Under the pieces are notes generated by a model. The model did no database searches, was not told the DNA's origin, and saw nothing but the letters and a program-made list of their open reading frames with translations. From a virus, in IMG/VR virus record IMGVR_UViG_3300043598_000008, positions 1 through 40,945 of that record: a DNA stretch of 40,945 nucleotides; one strand, given 5' to 3'. Each line of letters opens with the position of its first letter. The first letter of the stretch is position 1. Shown here in pieces: positions 15,211-21,320 of this stretch. A program made the translations under genes and the position numbers.

Positions 15211-15500
15211 CTCTTCACCTCGTGCGACATTGCTGAGTCAAGGGCGACGTCTAACTGTTCGCCATATAAGGCAACTCGGTCACTAACGTTGCAGTTGCTT
15301 TTCTTGTACTGGGTCACCTGCGGTTGAAACGCGCGTTCGTTCTGTTCATCGCGCAACCACCGATACCTCAACGCGTCGCGTCGAATGGCCTCGTACTCCG
15401 CTATCGCCGCCTCCACCTGGGAGGCGTGGTCGGCGTTCATCTCGTCGCGCAGAGCTTCCAGAGGGATGCCCATGGCGGTGGCTAGGGAGGAGGGGGTCAT
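15207..15500 (-). CDS. hypothetical phage protein with RYRWLRD motif
   Basis: This 97-aa protein has a helical first half (EALRDEMNADHASQVEAAIA) followed by ALRYRWLRDE, a short motif that recurs in many small phage early proteins. The second half is predicted to be beta-rich, then helical. Function is unknown. Confidence 0.55.
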   Translation of the reverse strand: MTPSSLATAMGIPLEALRDEMNADHASQVEAAIAEYEAIRRDALRYRWLRDEQNERAFQPQVTQYKKSNCNVSDRVALYGEQLDVALDSAMSHEVKR

Positions 15501-15697
15501 GGCATCACCTCGGCCACGACTGCGACCACAGGCGCGCGTCCCTGTCCGTCTTCACGAAGCCCACTGGGATTGCTAGTGGGCGAGGGCGGCGCAGTAGTAG
15601 ATAGAGAAGGCGGCGGAGGAATCGCATTTTCTGTCTCCATTGCGATATGCAGCCGAAGGCGGGCGGTTTCTGACAAGTCGATGCCGTTGAGCTTCAC
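15497..15697 (-). CDS. small hypothetical protein (66 aa)
   Basis: Starts at a GTG overlapping the stop of the pentapeptide-repeat gene (GTGA). A short folded N-terminus ([20 protein letters not shown]) is followed by a Pro/Ser/Thr-rich tail. Not recognised. Confidence 0.45.
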   Translation of the reverse strand: MKLNGIDLSETARLRLHIAMETENAIPPPPSLSTTAPPSPTSNPSGLREDGQGRAPVVAVVAEVMP

Positions 15698-16464
15698 AAC
15701 GCAGCCCCCGCCGCACACGCACGCATGTCTTCCATTGCACCAGCGTTGTCAGCGAAGAAGTGCGGAACGCGACCGGTAGATGCGATATAGAGCATTCGGC
15801 CGGCGTGATGTGGGCCGTACTTCTCTTCCAACGCCTTGCCGGCATCGCCTGCAAGCGTGATTGCCCATCCAGCGCGACAGTGAGTGGTCTGGCACGAATG
15901 CCAGCGCGACATATCGAGCTTGCCGGCGCCGTTTTCTACTGCTGCCAGGATCTTCGCGTCTAACTGCTCAATGACCGGCACGTCAGGATTACGCTCGCGG
16001 AACTTCGCCGAGCGCTTCGCGTAACGAGCGGCGCGCTGCTCATCAGTAATGGCACGCTCATAAGGTTCGGTCGCTTCTGATCCATTGGTCTCTGGAACGT
16101 TGTAGGCGTCCGCGAGGTAGGCGTCCGCGAGGTAGGCGCCCGCGAGGTCGGCGCCCGCGAGGTCGGCGTCCGCGAGGTAGGCGCCCGCGAGGTCGGCGCC
16201 CGCGAGGTCGGCGCCCGCGAGGTTGGCGTCCGCGAGGTAGGCGCCCGCGAGGTCGGCGCGCGCGAGGTCGGCGCCCGCGAGGTCGGCGCGCGCGAGGTCG
16301 GCGCCCGCGAGGTAGGCGCCCGCGAGGTCGGCGCGCGCTTTGATCGCTTCCTTGACGGCGTAACCCAACTGACGTGATACGTATTGCGCTGCGATTTCTT
16401 CTGGCAGTTCGCACGAGAAGAGGACGGCGCTGGAGAATCGATGTTTGATTTCGAATGTGTTCAT
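15694..16464 (-). CDS. pentapeptide-repeat protein with conserved C-terminal domain
   Basis: This 256-aa protein has an N-terminal cap ([21 protein letters not shown]), then about 16 pentapeptides of A(D/N/Y)L type. From about residue 125 a separate domain contains [20 protein letters not shown] and ALEEKYG, a C-terminal domain I know as attached to pentapeptide repeats. Such repeats fold as a right-handed square beta helix; some (Qnr, MfpA) mimic DNA and shield or inhibit gyrase. Substrate here is unknown. It is paralogous in design to 17726-18538 but has a different C-terminal domain. GAGAG lies before the ATG. Confidence 0.8.
   Translation of the reverse strand: MNTFEIKHRFSSAVLFSCELPEEIAAQYVSRQLGYAVKEAIKARADLAGAYLAGADLARADLAGADLARADLAGAYLADANLAGADLAGADLAGAYLADADLAGADLAGAYLADAYLADAYNVPETNGSEATEPYERAITDEQRAARYAKRSAKFRERNPDVPVIEQLDAKILAAVENGAGKLDMSRWHSCQTTHCRAGWAITLAGDAGKALEEKYGPHHAGRMLYIASTGRVPHFFADNAGAMEDMRACAAGAAL
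16101..16336. repeat. 15-bp minisatellite inside pentapeptide-repeat gene
   Basis: About 16 tandem copies of a 15-bp unit (plus strand form GCGCCCGCGAGGTCG with small variations). Copies are nearly identical at all codon positions, so the array has probably expanded or been homogenised recently by slippage or unequal exchange. Each unit encodes one pentapeptide. Confidence 0.85.
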
Positions 16465-16497
16465 AGCTCTCTCGTTATCTCGTTTGTGTTTGTTAGC

Positions 16498-16848
16498 CTA
16501 GCGAACAGCCAGCCCCACCGGCTGCAACTGCTCCACCACCCGATCCATCGCAGCGTTCGCGTTCGCCATGGTGGCGCTCATGCGCTCGCTCTCGGCACGC
16601 ATCTGCGCGAACACGCGGGCAAGGTGGCGGTCGGATTCGGCTAGGGCTGCGCGCTTCTGGTCGTGGGTGAGGGCGTGGTAGGTGGTCCAGTCGGCTTCGG
16701 TGCGCTCGGCAGCTTCCTCACGCTCTCGCATCGCGCGGGCATAGCTGGCAAGTGGCTCGCCACAGTAGATGCATACCGGCCAGTCATCCGTAAGCGCTTC
16801 GGCGCTGACAGCTACGTCGCACTGGGTGCAGTAGTAGGTGATGGTCAT
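16498..16848 (-). CDS. zinc-ribbon protein
   Basis: This 116-aa protein has an N-terminal zinc ribbon (Y-C-T-Q-C then VCIYCGEPL, two CxxC pairs), followed by a long charged helical region typical of a coiled coil. It likely binds nucleic acid or a protein partner. The ATG overlaps the upstream stop; a 33-base gap separates it from the pentapeptide-repeat gene. Confidence 0.6.
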   Translation of the reverse strand: MTITYYCTQCDVAVSAEALTDDWPVCIYCGEPLASYARAMREREEAAERTEADWTTYHALTHDQKRAALAESDRHLARVFAQMRAESERMSATMANANAAMDRVVEQLQPVGLAVR

Positions 16849-17069
16849 GGCGTCACCGGCTTTGCCAGTTCTGCAATGAGCAAATCAGCGTAATTGACGG
16901 CATATGAAACCAGTCTTTCACGCGGGTATTCAGCGTCTTCGCACTTGGCTAAGAACCCCTGCATCGCCAGCGCCGCGAAGTGCTCGCGGATGGTTAGGCC
17001 ATGCTGCGGATATCCGTTCGGGGCGTGCTCCGCAGGGACGAAGTTCACAAAATCATTCGCGCGGCTCAC
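16845..17069 (-). CDS. conserved-type small phage protein
   Basis: This 74-aa protein starts at a GTG that begins inside the TAG stop of the 45-aa gene (TAGTGA). It contains GLTIREHFAALAMQGFLA and an end of AVNYADLLIAELAK, a layout found in many phage and prophage proteins of unknown function. The frame is open further upstream but without coding character. Confidence 0.6.
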   Translation of the reverse strand: MSRANDFVNFVPAEHAPNGYPQHGLTIREHFAALAMQGFLAKCEDAEYPRERLVSYAVNYADLLIAELAKPVTP

Positions 17070-17206
17070 TACTTCACCTTCGAAATAGAAACACCGGGGA
17101 CTGTCACGCCCCCGGCGGTTGGGGCAGCCTTTTCGAGCGACGCGCTTTGTGACATTTGCGCCTTGTCGCCCGTGATCCCCATGCTCTGTTTGTGTCCGCG
17201 GCTCAT
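17069..17206 (-). CDS. small hypothetical protein (45 aa)
   Basis: Supported by ATGA overlap with the 63-aa gene and by the TAGTGA overlap with the next gene. Polar, Ser/Lys/Val-rich and probably unstructured at the N-terminus (MSRGHKQSMGITGDKAQMSQ). Not recognised. Confidence 0.45.
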   Translation of the reverse strand: MSRGHKQSMGITGDKAQMSQSASLEKAAPTAGGVTVPGVSISKVK

Positions 17207-17394
17207 TTCGCACCTGTGCGGGCGGCGAGGGCGGCGCGAATAATCTCCGCGATAGCAGCACTGTGTTTGTCCCAGCCGGGGCTGCCGATACCTCGCTCAA
17301 GCGTATGCGCGGCGTGCTGGGCATCTGTTCTGGTGAGAATCAGCGTCACGCAGTCGTCGCGGTCCACTTCCTCGCCCATCGGGTTGTTAGTCAT
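17203..17394 (-). CDS. small hypothetical protein starting MTNNPMGE
   Basis: This 63-aa helical protein has no recognised family. Its first 25 coding bases are identical to those of the gene at 18835, though the proteins then diverge. The ATG overlaps the upstream stop. Confidence 0.5.
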   Translation of the reverse strand: MTNNPMGEEVDRDDCVTLILTRTDAQHAAHTLERGIGSPGWDKHSAAIAEIIRAALAARTGAK

Positions 17395-17729
17395 GACGCA
17401 CCGCCCGTAACAGCAACTGGTGTCCCATCAGCGTGCCCGCGCGAGGCATTCACAGTTGCGACCATTGCCGGATCACGATTGATGAGCGCTTTGCGAAAAG
17501 CTTCAATGTCGCCCTTGCAGTGATCTTTGTAGGCAACCCAAATCTGCGAGCCGCGCATTCCCATGTCATCGAGATCGAGAATGCGCATCAGCGCCATATC
17601 GTCATCTTTGATGAGCGCAGCTAGCGCGGTTACTGCGCCTGGATTTCCCTCTGCCATCTGCACGACCAAATCCAACGTCGTACCGTTCAGGGTGATTCGT
17701 TCGCGCCTTTTCATCGGATTGTTAGTCAC
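17391..17729 (-). CDS. hypothetical protein, GTG start, MTNNP type
   Basis: This 112-aa, mostly helical protein is read from the GTG at 17729 that overlaps the stop of the second pentapeptide-repeat gene (GTGA). The middle (GAVTALAALIKDDDMALMRI) looks like a regulatory-protein-type helical bundle. No DNA-binding motif is clear. The first codons follow the recurring ACTAACAA pattern. Confidence 0.55.
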   Translation of the reverse strand: MTNNPMKRRERITLNGTTLDLVVQMAEGNPGAVTALAALIKDDDMALMRILDLDDMGMRGSQIWVAYKDHCKGDIEAFRKALINRDPAMVATVNASRGHADGTPVAVTGGAS

Positions 17730-18538
17730 GACTTCGGGCCGAACGCTGCGCGCATGTTGCCGACCCACTCATCGCACCAGGCAAGGGCGATCTTTGAAAC
17801 CTCATTCGTCTCTGGCGTATCCCCTTTATTGATACCGAGGAAAAATCGCTCGCTCGGGCGGCTCGAGTCCGGCGCAAGACCTGGGAGCGTGTTGAAATCG
17901 ACGCCGCGCACCTTGGCGATCGTGCCGACCAGGCACGCGCAATCTCCGTTATAGGTGGAGCCGTCAATACGGCCGCCGGCAAGCGCCGCTCTGAGTCCGT
18001 CAACTTCAAGGGGGGCGGCGGAAAGGACCGCCCATAGATCGTCGCGGATGGGCCGCAGGTTGCTGCCGCGCAGGTTGCTGCCGCTCAGGTTGCTGCCGCG
18101 CAGGTCGCTGCCGCTCAGGTTGCTGTCGCTCAGGTCGCTGCCGCGCAGGTCGCTGCCGCTCAGGTTGCTGTCGCTCAGGTCGCTGCCGCTCAGGTTGCTG
18201 CCGCTCAGGTTGCTGCCGCTCAGGTTGCTGCCGCTCAGGTCGCTGCCGCTCAGGTTGCTGCCGCGCAGGTTGCTGCCGCTCAGGTCGCTGCCGCTCAGGT
18301 CGCTGTCGCTCAGGTTGCTGCCGCGCAGGTTGCTGTCGCGCAGGTTGCTGCCGCGCAGGTCGCTGCCGCTCAGGTCGCTGTCGCTCAGGTCGCTGCCGCT
18401 CAGGTTCACGCCTTCGGCGATCGCCTTTTTGATTGCGAAGCCTAATTGCAGGCCGTAGCTCAAGCCGGCGACTTGCGCCGATAGCCCACACTCGAATTTG
18501 ACGTCGGCCGACCAAGGGGCCTTGATTTGAAATTTCAA
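17726..18538 (-). CDS. pentapeptide-repeat protein with CACLVGT C-terminal domain
   Basis: This 270-aa protein has an N-terminal cap (FECGLSAQVAGL, QLGFAIKKAI) resembling that of the other repeat protein. About 24 pentapeptides of S(D/N)LSG type follow. The C-terminal domain contains GGRIDGSTYNGDCACLVGTI, SRPSERFFLGINKGDTPETN and WCDEWV, again a domain known mainly as a partner of pentapeptide repeats. The TTG start at 18538 was chosen because AAGGAG lies six bases upstream and its TTGA overlaps the stop of a 16-aa leader ORF. A GTG at 18556 is less likely. DNA mimicry is a family precedent, not shown here. Confidence 0.8.
   Translation of the reverse strand: MKFQIKAPWSADVKFECGLSAQVAGLSYGLQLGFAIKKAIAEGVNLSGSDLSDSDLSGSDLRGSNLRDSNLRGSNLSDSDLSGSDLSGSNLRGSNLSGSDLSGSNLSGSNLSGSNLSGSDLSDSNLSGSDLRGSDLSDSNLSGSDLRGSNLSGSNLRGSNLRPIRDDLWAVLSAAPLEVDGLRAALAGGRIDGSTYNGDCACLVGTIAKVRGVDFNTLPGLAPDSSRPSERFFLGINKGDTPETNEVSKIALAWCDEWVGNMRAAFGPKS
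18056..18408. repeat. 15-bp minisatellite inside second pentapeptide-repeat gene
   Basis: About 23 tandem copies of a 15-bp unit, plus-strand form CTGCCGCTCAGGTTG, with only a few variants (CTC/CGC, TTG/TCG, CCG/TCG). Near identity at synonymous positions points to recent expansion. The array keeps open frames on several strands by chance; only the minus-strand pentapeptide frame carries cap and C-terminal domains. Confidence 0.9.
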
Positions 18539-18585
18539 GCGGTTCTCCTTGCGCACTCGTTGAGTGCGTTCTGGTTGTTAGTCAT
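18535..18585 (-). CDS. 16-aa leader ORF before pentapeptide-repeat gene
   Basis: Reads MTNNQNALNECARRTA. It starts with the recurring ATGACTAACAA sequence. Its last codons contain the AAGGAG that serves the next gene, and its TGA overlaps the TTG start of that gene. Because the ribosome must pass a hairpin (18551-18567) inside it, it may be a translation-coupling leader rather than a functional peptide. Confidence 0.4.
   Translation of the reverse strand: MTNNQNALNECARRTA
18551..18567. promoter_or_regulatory. hairpin inside leader ORF
   Basis: Perfect 7-bp inverted repeat with 3-base loop, CGCACTC-gtt-GAGTGCG. It lies inside the 16-aa leader just upstream of the AAGGAG and TTG start of the pentapeptide-repeat gene on the minus strand. 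There is no T-run, so it is not a terminator. It could limit start access unless the leader is translated. Confidence 0.4.
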
Positions 18586-18835
18586 GGGAGGCCTCGTACC
18601 GCTCGCAGTACGCGTTGTCACGCTCTGCATCGATGGAGTCGAGCATCGCGAAGTGTTCTTTTTCTTCGCGGTCAATCTTCGCGTCGTACTCGGCGAGCTG
18701 TTTGCGTTCCGCGTCGTCCTTTGCCTGTTCGCGCGCCTCTTGCACGGACTTGTACGTGGCAACAATGTCGCCAGTGTCGCGGTTGCGAACTTCGATTACC
18801 GTCCCCCGCCCCTCGCCCATCGGGTTGTTAGTCAT
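18578..18835 (-). CDS. hypothetical protein with charged coiled coil
   Basis: This 85-aa protein begins MTNNPMGEG, has a short beta N-terminus (GTVIEVRNRDTGDIVATYKS), then a very charged helix (EAREQAKDDAERKQLAEYDA). ATGA overlap with the upstream gene. No family recognised. Confidence 0.5.
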   Translation of the reverse strand: MTNNPMGEGRGTVIEVRNRDTGDIVATYKSVQEAREQAKDDAERKQLAEYDAKIDREEKEHFAMLDSIDAERDNAYCERYEASHD

Positions 18836-19374
18836 GAGCGGACTCCGGTGAAATCCGGGCGCGCCTGAAGTTCGGCAAGGGAAAGAACGCGATTTAGCGC
18901 GTGATCCCACCAGAAGCCGAGCAGCAGCTTGCGATGAGTAGGCTTTTCTGCGTGCCACTTTCGCGACCACGCGAGACATTCAGCGAACGTCGCGCGGGGC
19001 TTGTACCGACCACCGAACACAGTGCCGTCGCCATCGTTGTGGGTGTCGCGCACCGCGCCACCGCCGATCCATGAGCCAAGTTCGTAGATCCTGAACCCGT
19101 CGCGCTGCTGGTAGTTCTGCTCGCAGCACAAATGGTGGCCGTGATCGCGCTGCCCGTGATTACCAACGGCGAACGCATCCAGCCAGCGGGCGCCTTCCAT
19201 TCTGTCAGCCCATTCCTGGCTCGTCGGTTCGAGAATGACGGTACGCCCTGGGCCGTAACTGGCATTGCGAGCGATCTGCGCGGCGATGATGGAGCTAGCT
19301 ACCGCATCATTGCGGATGCAATCCGGCAAATAGCGATTCGCCCCCATCTGCACGCGCTCGGGAGAGGCACTCAT
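18832..19374 (-). CDS. hypothetical protein with DHGHHLCCEQ motif
   Basis: This 180-aa protein is the second gene of the leftward operon, read from the ATG overlapping the first gene's stop. It is rich in His, Trp and Cys in the middle (GNHGQRDHGHHLCCEQNYQQ), which could be a metal site, and ends with aromatic helices (KLLLGFWWDHALNRVLSLAE). I do not recognise it. Early position suggests a host-takeover role, which is inference. Confidence 0.55.
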   Translation of the reverse strand: MSASPERVQMGANRYLPDCIRNDAVASSIIAAQIARNASYGPGRTVILEPTSQEWADRMEGARWLDAFAVGNHGQRDHGHHLCCEQNYQQRDGFRIYELGSWIGGGAVRDTHNDGDGTVFGGRYKPRATFAECLAWSRKWHAEKPTHRKLLLGFWWDHALNRVLSLAELQARPDFTGVRS

Positions 19375-19535
19375 CCCCGCACCAAACAAAAAACGCCCGC
19401 GCTGACTTCGCGCTGCTTGATCGCGCCTCGGGCCAGAGCGCTCTGTGCCGCTTCCACGCTCGCGCGCTCGGCGTCAGAGAGGGCACGCGTCATCGTTGAG
19501 TCGAAGGGATCGTTGTCGGTGGGCTGGGTGGTCAT
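19371..19535 (-). CDS. first gene of the leftward operon, unknown (54 aa)
   Basis: Small polar protein (MTTQPTDNDPFDSTMTRALS start) with a helical centre. GGAGG about nine bases upstream supports the ATG at 19535. It lies about 30 bases downstream of the predicted leftward promoter, so it should be among the first proteins made. Not recognised, and no HTH, so it is not an obvious repressor. Confidence 0.55.
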   Translation of the reverse strand: MTTQPTDNDPFDSTMTRALSDAERASVEAAQSALARGAIKQREVSAGVFCLVRG

Positions 19536-19566
19536 CTGCGCTCGCCTCCGTAAGTCGGTGCTGGCC

Positions 19567-19594
19567 ATTATTCATGTTTCCCGTGAAGCGTCAA
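19567..19594 (-). promoter_or_regulatory. leftward sigma70-type promoter
   Basis: On the minus strand: TTGACG (19594-19589), a 16-base spacer, then AATAAT (19572-19567). Five of six bases match the consensus at each box. Position is right for transcription of the whole leftward operon. One AAGTATTG repeat (19593-19600) overlaps the -35 box. Confidence 0.65.
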
Positions 19595-19622
19595 GTATTG
19601 TTGTGTCTTTAGTAAAGTATTG
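19593..19622. repeat. paired AAGTATTG repeats in the control region
   Basis: Two identical copies, 19593-19600 and 19615-19622, are spaced 22 bp start to start, about two helical turns. One touches the leftward -35 box, the other touches the candidate rightward -35 box. They may be binding sites for a regulator that sees both promoters. Confidence 0.45.
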
Positions 19623-19649
19623 ACTAGTACAGCACATATGACGTCTACT
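19620..19649 (+). promoter_or_regulatory. candidate rightward promoter
   Basis: TTGACT at 19620-19625, an 18-base spacer, TCTACT at 19644-19649. The -10 is only a four-of-six match. If used, transcription would start at about 19656-19657, on or next to the ATG of the Cro-like gene. That would fit the lack of a ribosome binding site there and suggest a leaderless message. Confidence 0.4.
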
Positions 19650-19658
19650 CCACGTCAT
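19638..19658. promoter_or_regulatory. 21-bp dyad, candidate operator of the Cro-like protein
   Basis: Perfect inverted repeat ATGACGT-N7-ACGTCAT. It covers the candidate rightward -10 box and the start codon of the Cro-like gene. Size and symmetry fit operators bound by Cro/CI-type dimers, so autorepression is likely. No second full copy was found in the region; a TGACG half-site lies in the leftward -35. Confidence 0.5.
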
Positions 19659-19866
19659 GACCAAAGCTGAAGCCCGTAAGGCCCTCGGAAGCCAATACCG
19701 TATAGCGCAATACCTGGGCCTCTCGCAGGCTGCCGTATGCAGATGGGGCCGTATGATCCCAGAGCGCTACCGACCGGCCCTGGAGGCTGCTATTTCGGCA
19801 GGGGTCAAGTTTGAGGATAAGCGGCGTGGACCGCGAAAGAAGCGCGATAACCGAGCCGTGGCATGA
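19657..19866 (+). CDS. Cro/YdaS-like transcriptional regulator
   Basis: This 69-aa basic protein has a helix-turn-helix at about residues 12-34 (SQYRIAQYLGLSQAAVCRWG) followed by IPERYRPALEAAI, the typical Cro/YdaS layout where short proteins use a one-domain HTH as dimer. It is the first rightward gene facing the leftward operon, the usual place for Cro. No Shine-Dalgarno sequence precedes the ATG. No CI-like or integrase gene is seen, so a lysogenic switch is not supported; it may control the timing of the early operons. Confidence 0.75.
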   Translation: MTKAEARKALGSQYRIAQYLGLSQAAVCRWGRMIPERYRPALEAAISAGVKFEDKRRGPRKKRDNRAVA

Positions 19867-19907
19867 CCTACGCCGAACGCTGCGCCGTGATTGCGGAGGC
19901 TGCATGA
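19863..19907 (+). CDS. 14-aa micro-ORF coupled between two genes
   Basis: Reads MTYAERCAVIAEAA. ATG overlaps the stop of the Cro-like gene, stop overlaps the ATG of the zinc-finger gene. GCGGAGG near its end can serve as ribosome site for the next start. It may exist to pass ribosomes downstream rather than to make a stable peptide. Confidence 0.35.
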   Translation: MTYAERCAVIAEAA

Positions 19908-20092
19908 GCTCCCTACGTCAGCTCACCCGTCGCGAATGCCCCACCTGCGGCCCGATGCTCTTTGACGCCATCGGTTGCGTTCACTGCCGGCAACCGCACC
20001 CATCGCAGACGACTAAGGCCACCGAGGCGTGGATGAAAGACTTCCTGACGCGAGCTGATAGGGCGCGGCGGATAAGGAAAGCCTCGCCATGA
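19904..20092 (+). CDS. small zinc-finger protein
   Basis: This 62-aa protein has two CxxC pairs (CPTCGPM and CVHCRQP, about residues 12-15 and 25-28), then a basic helical tail. It probably binds zinc and nucleic acid. GGAGG precedes the ATG by about seven bases. It is part of the rightward early run before the nuclease and primase. Confidence 0.55.
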   Translation: MSSLRQLTRRECPTCGPMLFDAIGCVHCRQPHPSQTTKATEAWMKDFLTRADRARRIRKASP

Positions 20093-20417
20093 ACCGCATC
20101 CATCGCGAAGTAGAAGCCGCAGCCCGTATCGCCAAGCGCGAGTACATGCAGGCATATCGTGCGGCGAACCTGGACAAAGCAAAGGCCTACGCAGCTAGAG
20201 CTATCGAGCCTGCTACCGCGCGAAGCTCAACGCAGCAGCGCGCGACTATCGGCGCATTTGCTCAGACCGCGCACGCGCGGCCCATGCCCGATGGTTCGCG
20301 AAAAATCCCGACTACTACACGAAGCGCAATCGGGCGAATCCTGAGTGGTGGCGCGTGGGTGGAAAATATTACGTGGCGTATAGCGAGAGGAAGGGGGTGG
20401 ATGTATGCGCCCCGTGA
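20089..20417 (+). pseudogene. small basic early gene with a minus-one frame break
   Basis: The first frame from ATG 20089 gives MNRIHREVEAAARIAKREYM and on to about base 20199. The protein-like continuation (YRAKLNAAARDYRRICSDRA, then WFAKNPDYYTKRNRANPEWW and GGKYYVAYSERKG) is in another frame from about 20199 to the TGA at 20415-20417. The first frame runs on to 20505 but loses its character. One missing base between 20195 and 20205 would join both parts into about 109 aa. The rejoined end overlaps the next ATG at 20405, like other genes here. Either a base-calling error or a real lesion. Confidence 0.6.
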
Positions 20418-20896
20418 GAATGCCAAAACGCCCATCGATGCGCTCTATCAGAAACGCAATGCAAGGCCTCGACGCGCTCGCCAATGGCACAACGCCAGTG
20501 TTTGAAGCCGCGCCCGCAAAGCGCAAACAGAAGCCACGCGCAGAACGAGAGGGCGGGGCAAGTGATGCGCTGAAGGAGTGGCGCCTCTACAAGCCGGACG
20601 TGCGCATCTGGCGCAACAACGTCGGCTTCTACAAAGACGCGGGCCGAGCGATTCGCTATGGCCTCTGTAACGGCTCGGCGGATTTCATCGGCCTGCACTC
20701 GGTAATCGTGACGCCAGGCATGGTGGGCAAACGCGTGGCTGTCTTCCTGGCCATCGAGTCCAAGGCGCCTAACAAGGACGCCGACGCGCACCAGGCGACA
20801 TGGCTAGATGAGGTGCGTGACGCTGGCGCTATTGCGGGAGTCGCGAGGAATGCGGAGGAAGCGGAAGCCCTACTGAACAGGTGGAGGGAGCTATGA
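20405..20896 (+). CDS. VRR-NUC domain nuclease
   Basis: This 163-aa protein carries the VRR-NUC pattern: RYGLCNGSADFIG with Asp93, AVFLAIESK with Glu118 and Lys120, then Gln130 and the AGAIAGVAR end. These are the catalytic residues of the PD-(D/E)XK fold. Phage stand-alone VRR-NUC proteins can resolve DNA junctions. Residues 1-50 are basic and probably disordered. Location before the primase-helicase fits replication or recombination. Confidence 0.75.
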   Translation: MRPVRMPKRPSMRSIRNAMQGLDALANGTTPVFEAAPAKRKQKPRAEREGGASDALKEWRLYKPDVRIWRNNVGFYKDAGRAIRYGLCNGSADFIGLHSVIVTPGMVGKRVAVFLAIESKAPNKDADAHQATWLDEVRDAGAIAGVARNAEEAEALLNRWREL

Positions 20897-21117
20897 GCAT
20901 CAAAAGTCAGCTAGACAAGATTGCCGAGTTCAATGCGTTGTCAGGCAATCGCCTGGAATCGGCAATAGTTGCGGCCATCGAGAGCACGGTACGCCGTGCG
21001 CTGAAACTCAAGAAGAAGGACCCTCTGAAATATCGCGGGCTTCGCATTAAATGCATTGGCTCAAAGGCGTGGCGCTACGCGAACTGGGAAAAGAATCCAC
21101 AGGCTTCAATAGCGTGA
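20893..21117 (+). CDS. small basic hypothetical protein
   Basis: This 74-aa Lys/Arg-rich protein (MSIKSQLDKIAEFNALSGNR start) is coupled by ATGA to the VRR-NUC gene and by GTGA to the next. Composition suggests nucleic-acid contact, but there is no motif. Confidence 0.5.
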   Translation: MSIKSQLDKIAEFNALSGNRLESAIVAAIESTVRRALKLKKKDPLKYRGLRIKCIGSKAWRYANWEKNPQASIA

Positions 21118-21320
21118 AGGCTATAGAAGAAGTCGCGCGACAGGTTGAGCCATTGGCGCGTTTTATGCGTGACCATCGCCCGGATGTCCGCGTGCTCACG
21201 GTGTCAAAAAAGCAGTGGATAGTGATTGAGCGCGCTGACGTGAATGAAGCTGCCATGCGAGGCTTCCGCCAGCAGCCACTGAGTTATCAAGAGTTCGCGC
21301 TGCGCAGGTCGGACGTATGA
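21114..21320 (+). CDS. small hypothetical protein (68 aa)
   Basis: Read from GTG 21114 overlapping the upstream stop. Compact alpha/beta pattern (DVRVLTVSKKQWIVIERADV). Not recognised. Its stop overlaps a 15-aa micro-ORF. Confidence 0.5.
   Translation: MKAIEEVARQVEPLARFMRDHRPDVRVLTVSKKQWIVIERADVNEAAMRGFRQQPLSYQEFALRRSDV

Noticed and set aside
16058-16414. Arg-rich 118-aa frame opposite in phase to the first pentapeptide gene
   Set aside because: Repeat artefact of the same 15-bp array; no start signal and no conserved ends.
16101-18408. Tandem repeats as possible CRISPR arrays
   Set aside because: Units are 15 bp, directly contiguous, in frame and coding; there are no spacers and no cas genes.
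17955-18515. Long open frames on both strands across the second minisatellite (Arg/Leu-rich products)
   Set aside because: They are produced by the 15-bp repeat being open in several frames. Only the minus-strand pentapeptide frame has a cap, a C-terminal domain and a ribosome site.
19536-19866. Lysogeny module
   Set aside because: Only a Cro-like gene is present. No CI-type repressor, integrase, excisionase or attachment site was recognised, so temperate lifestyle is not supported.
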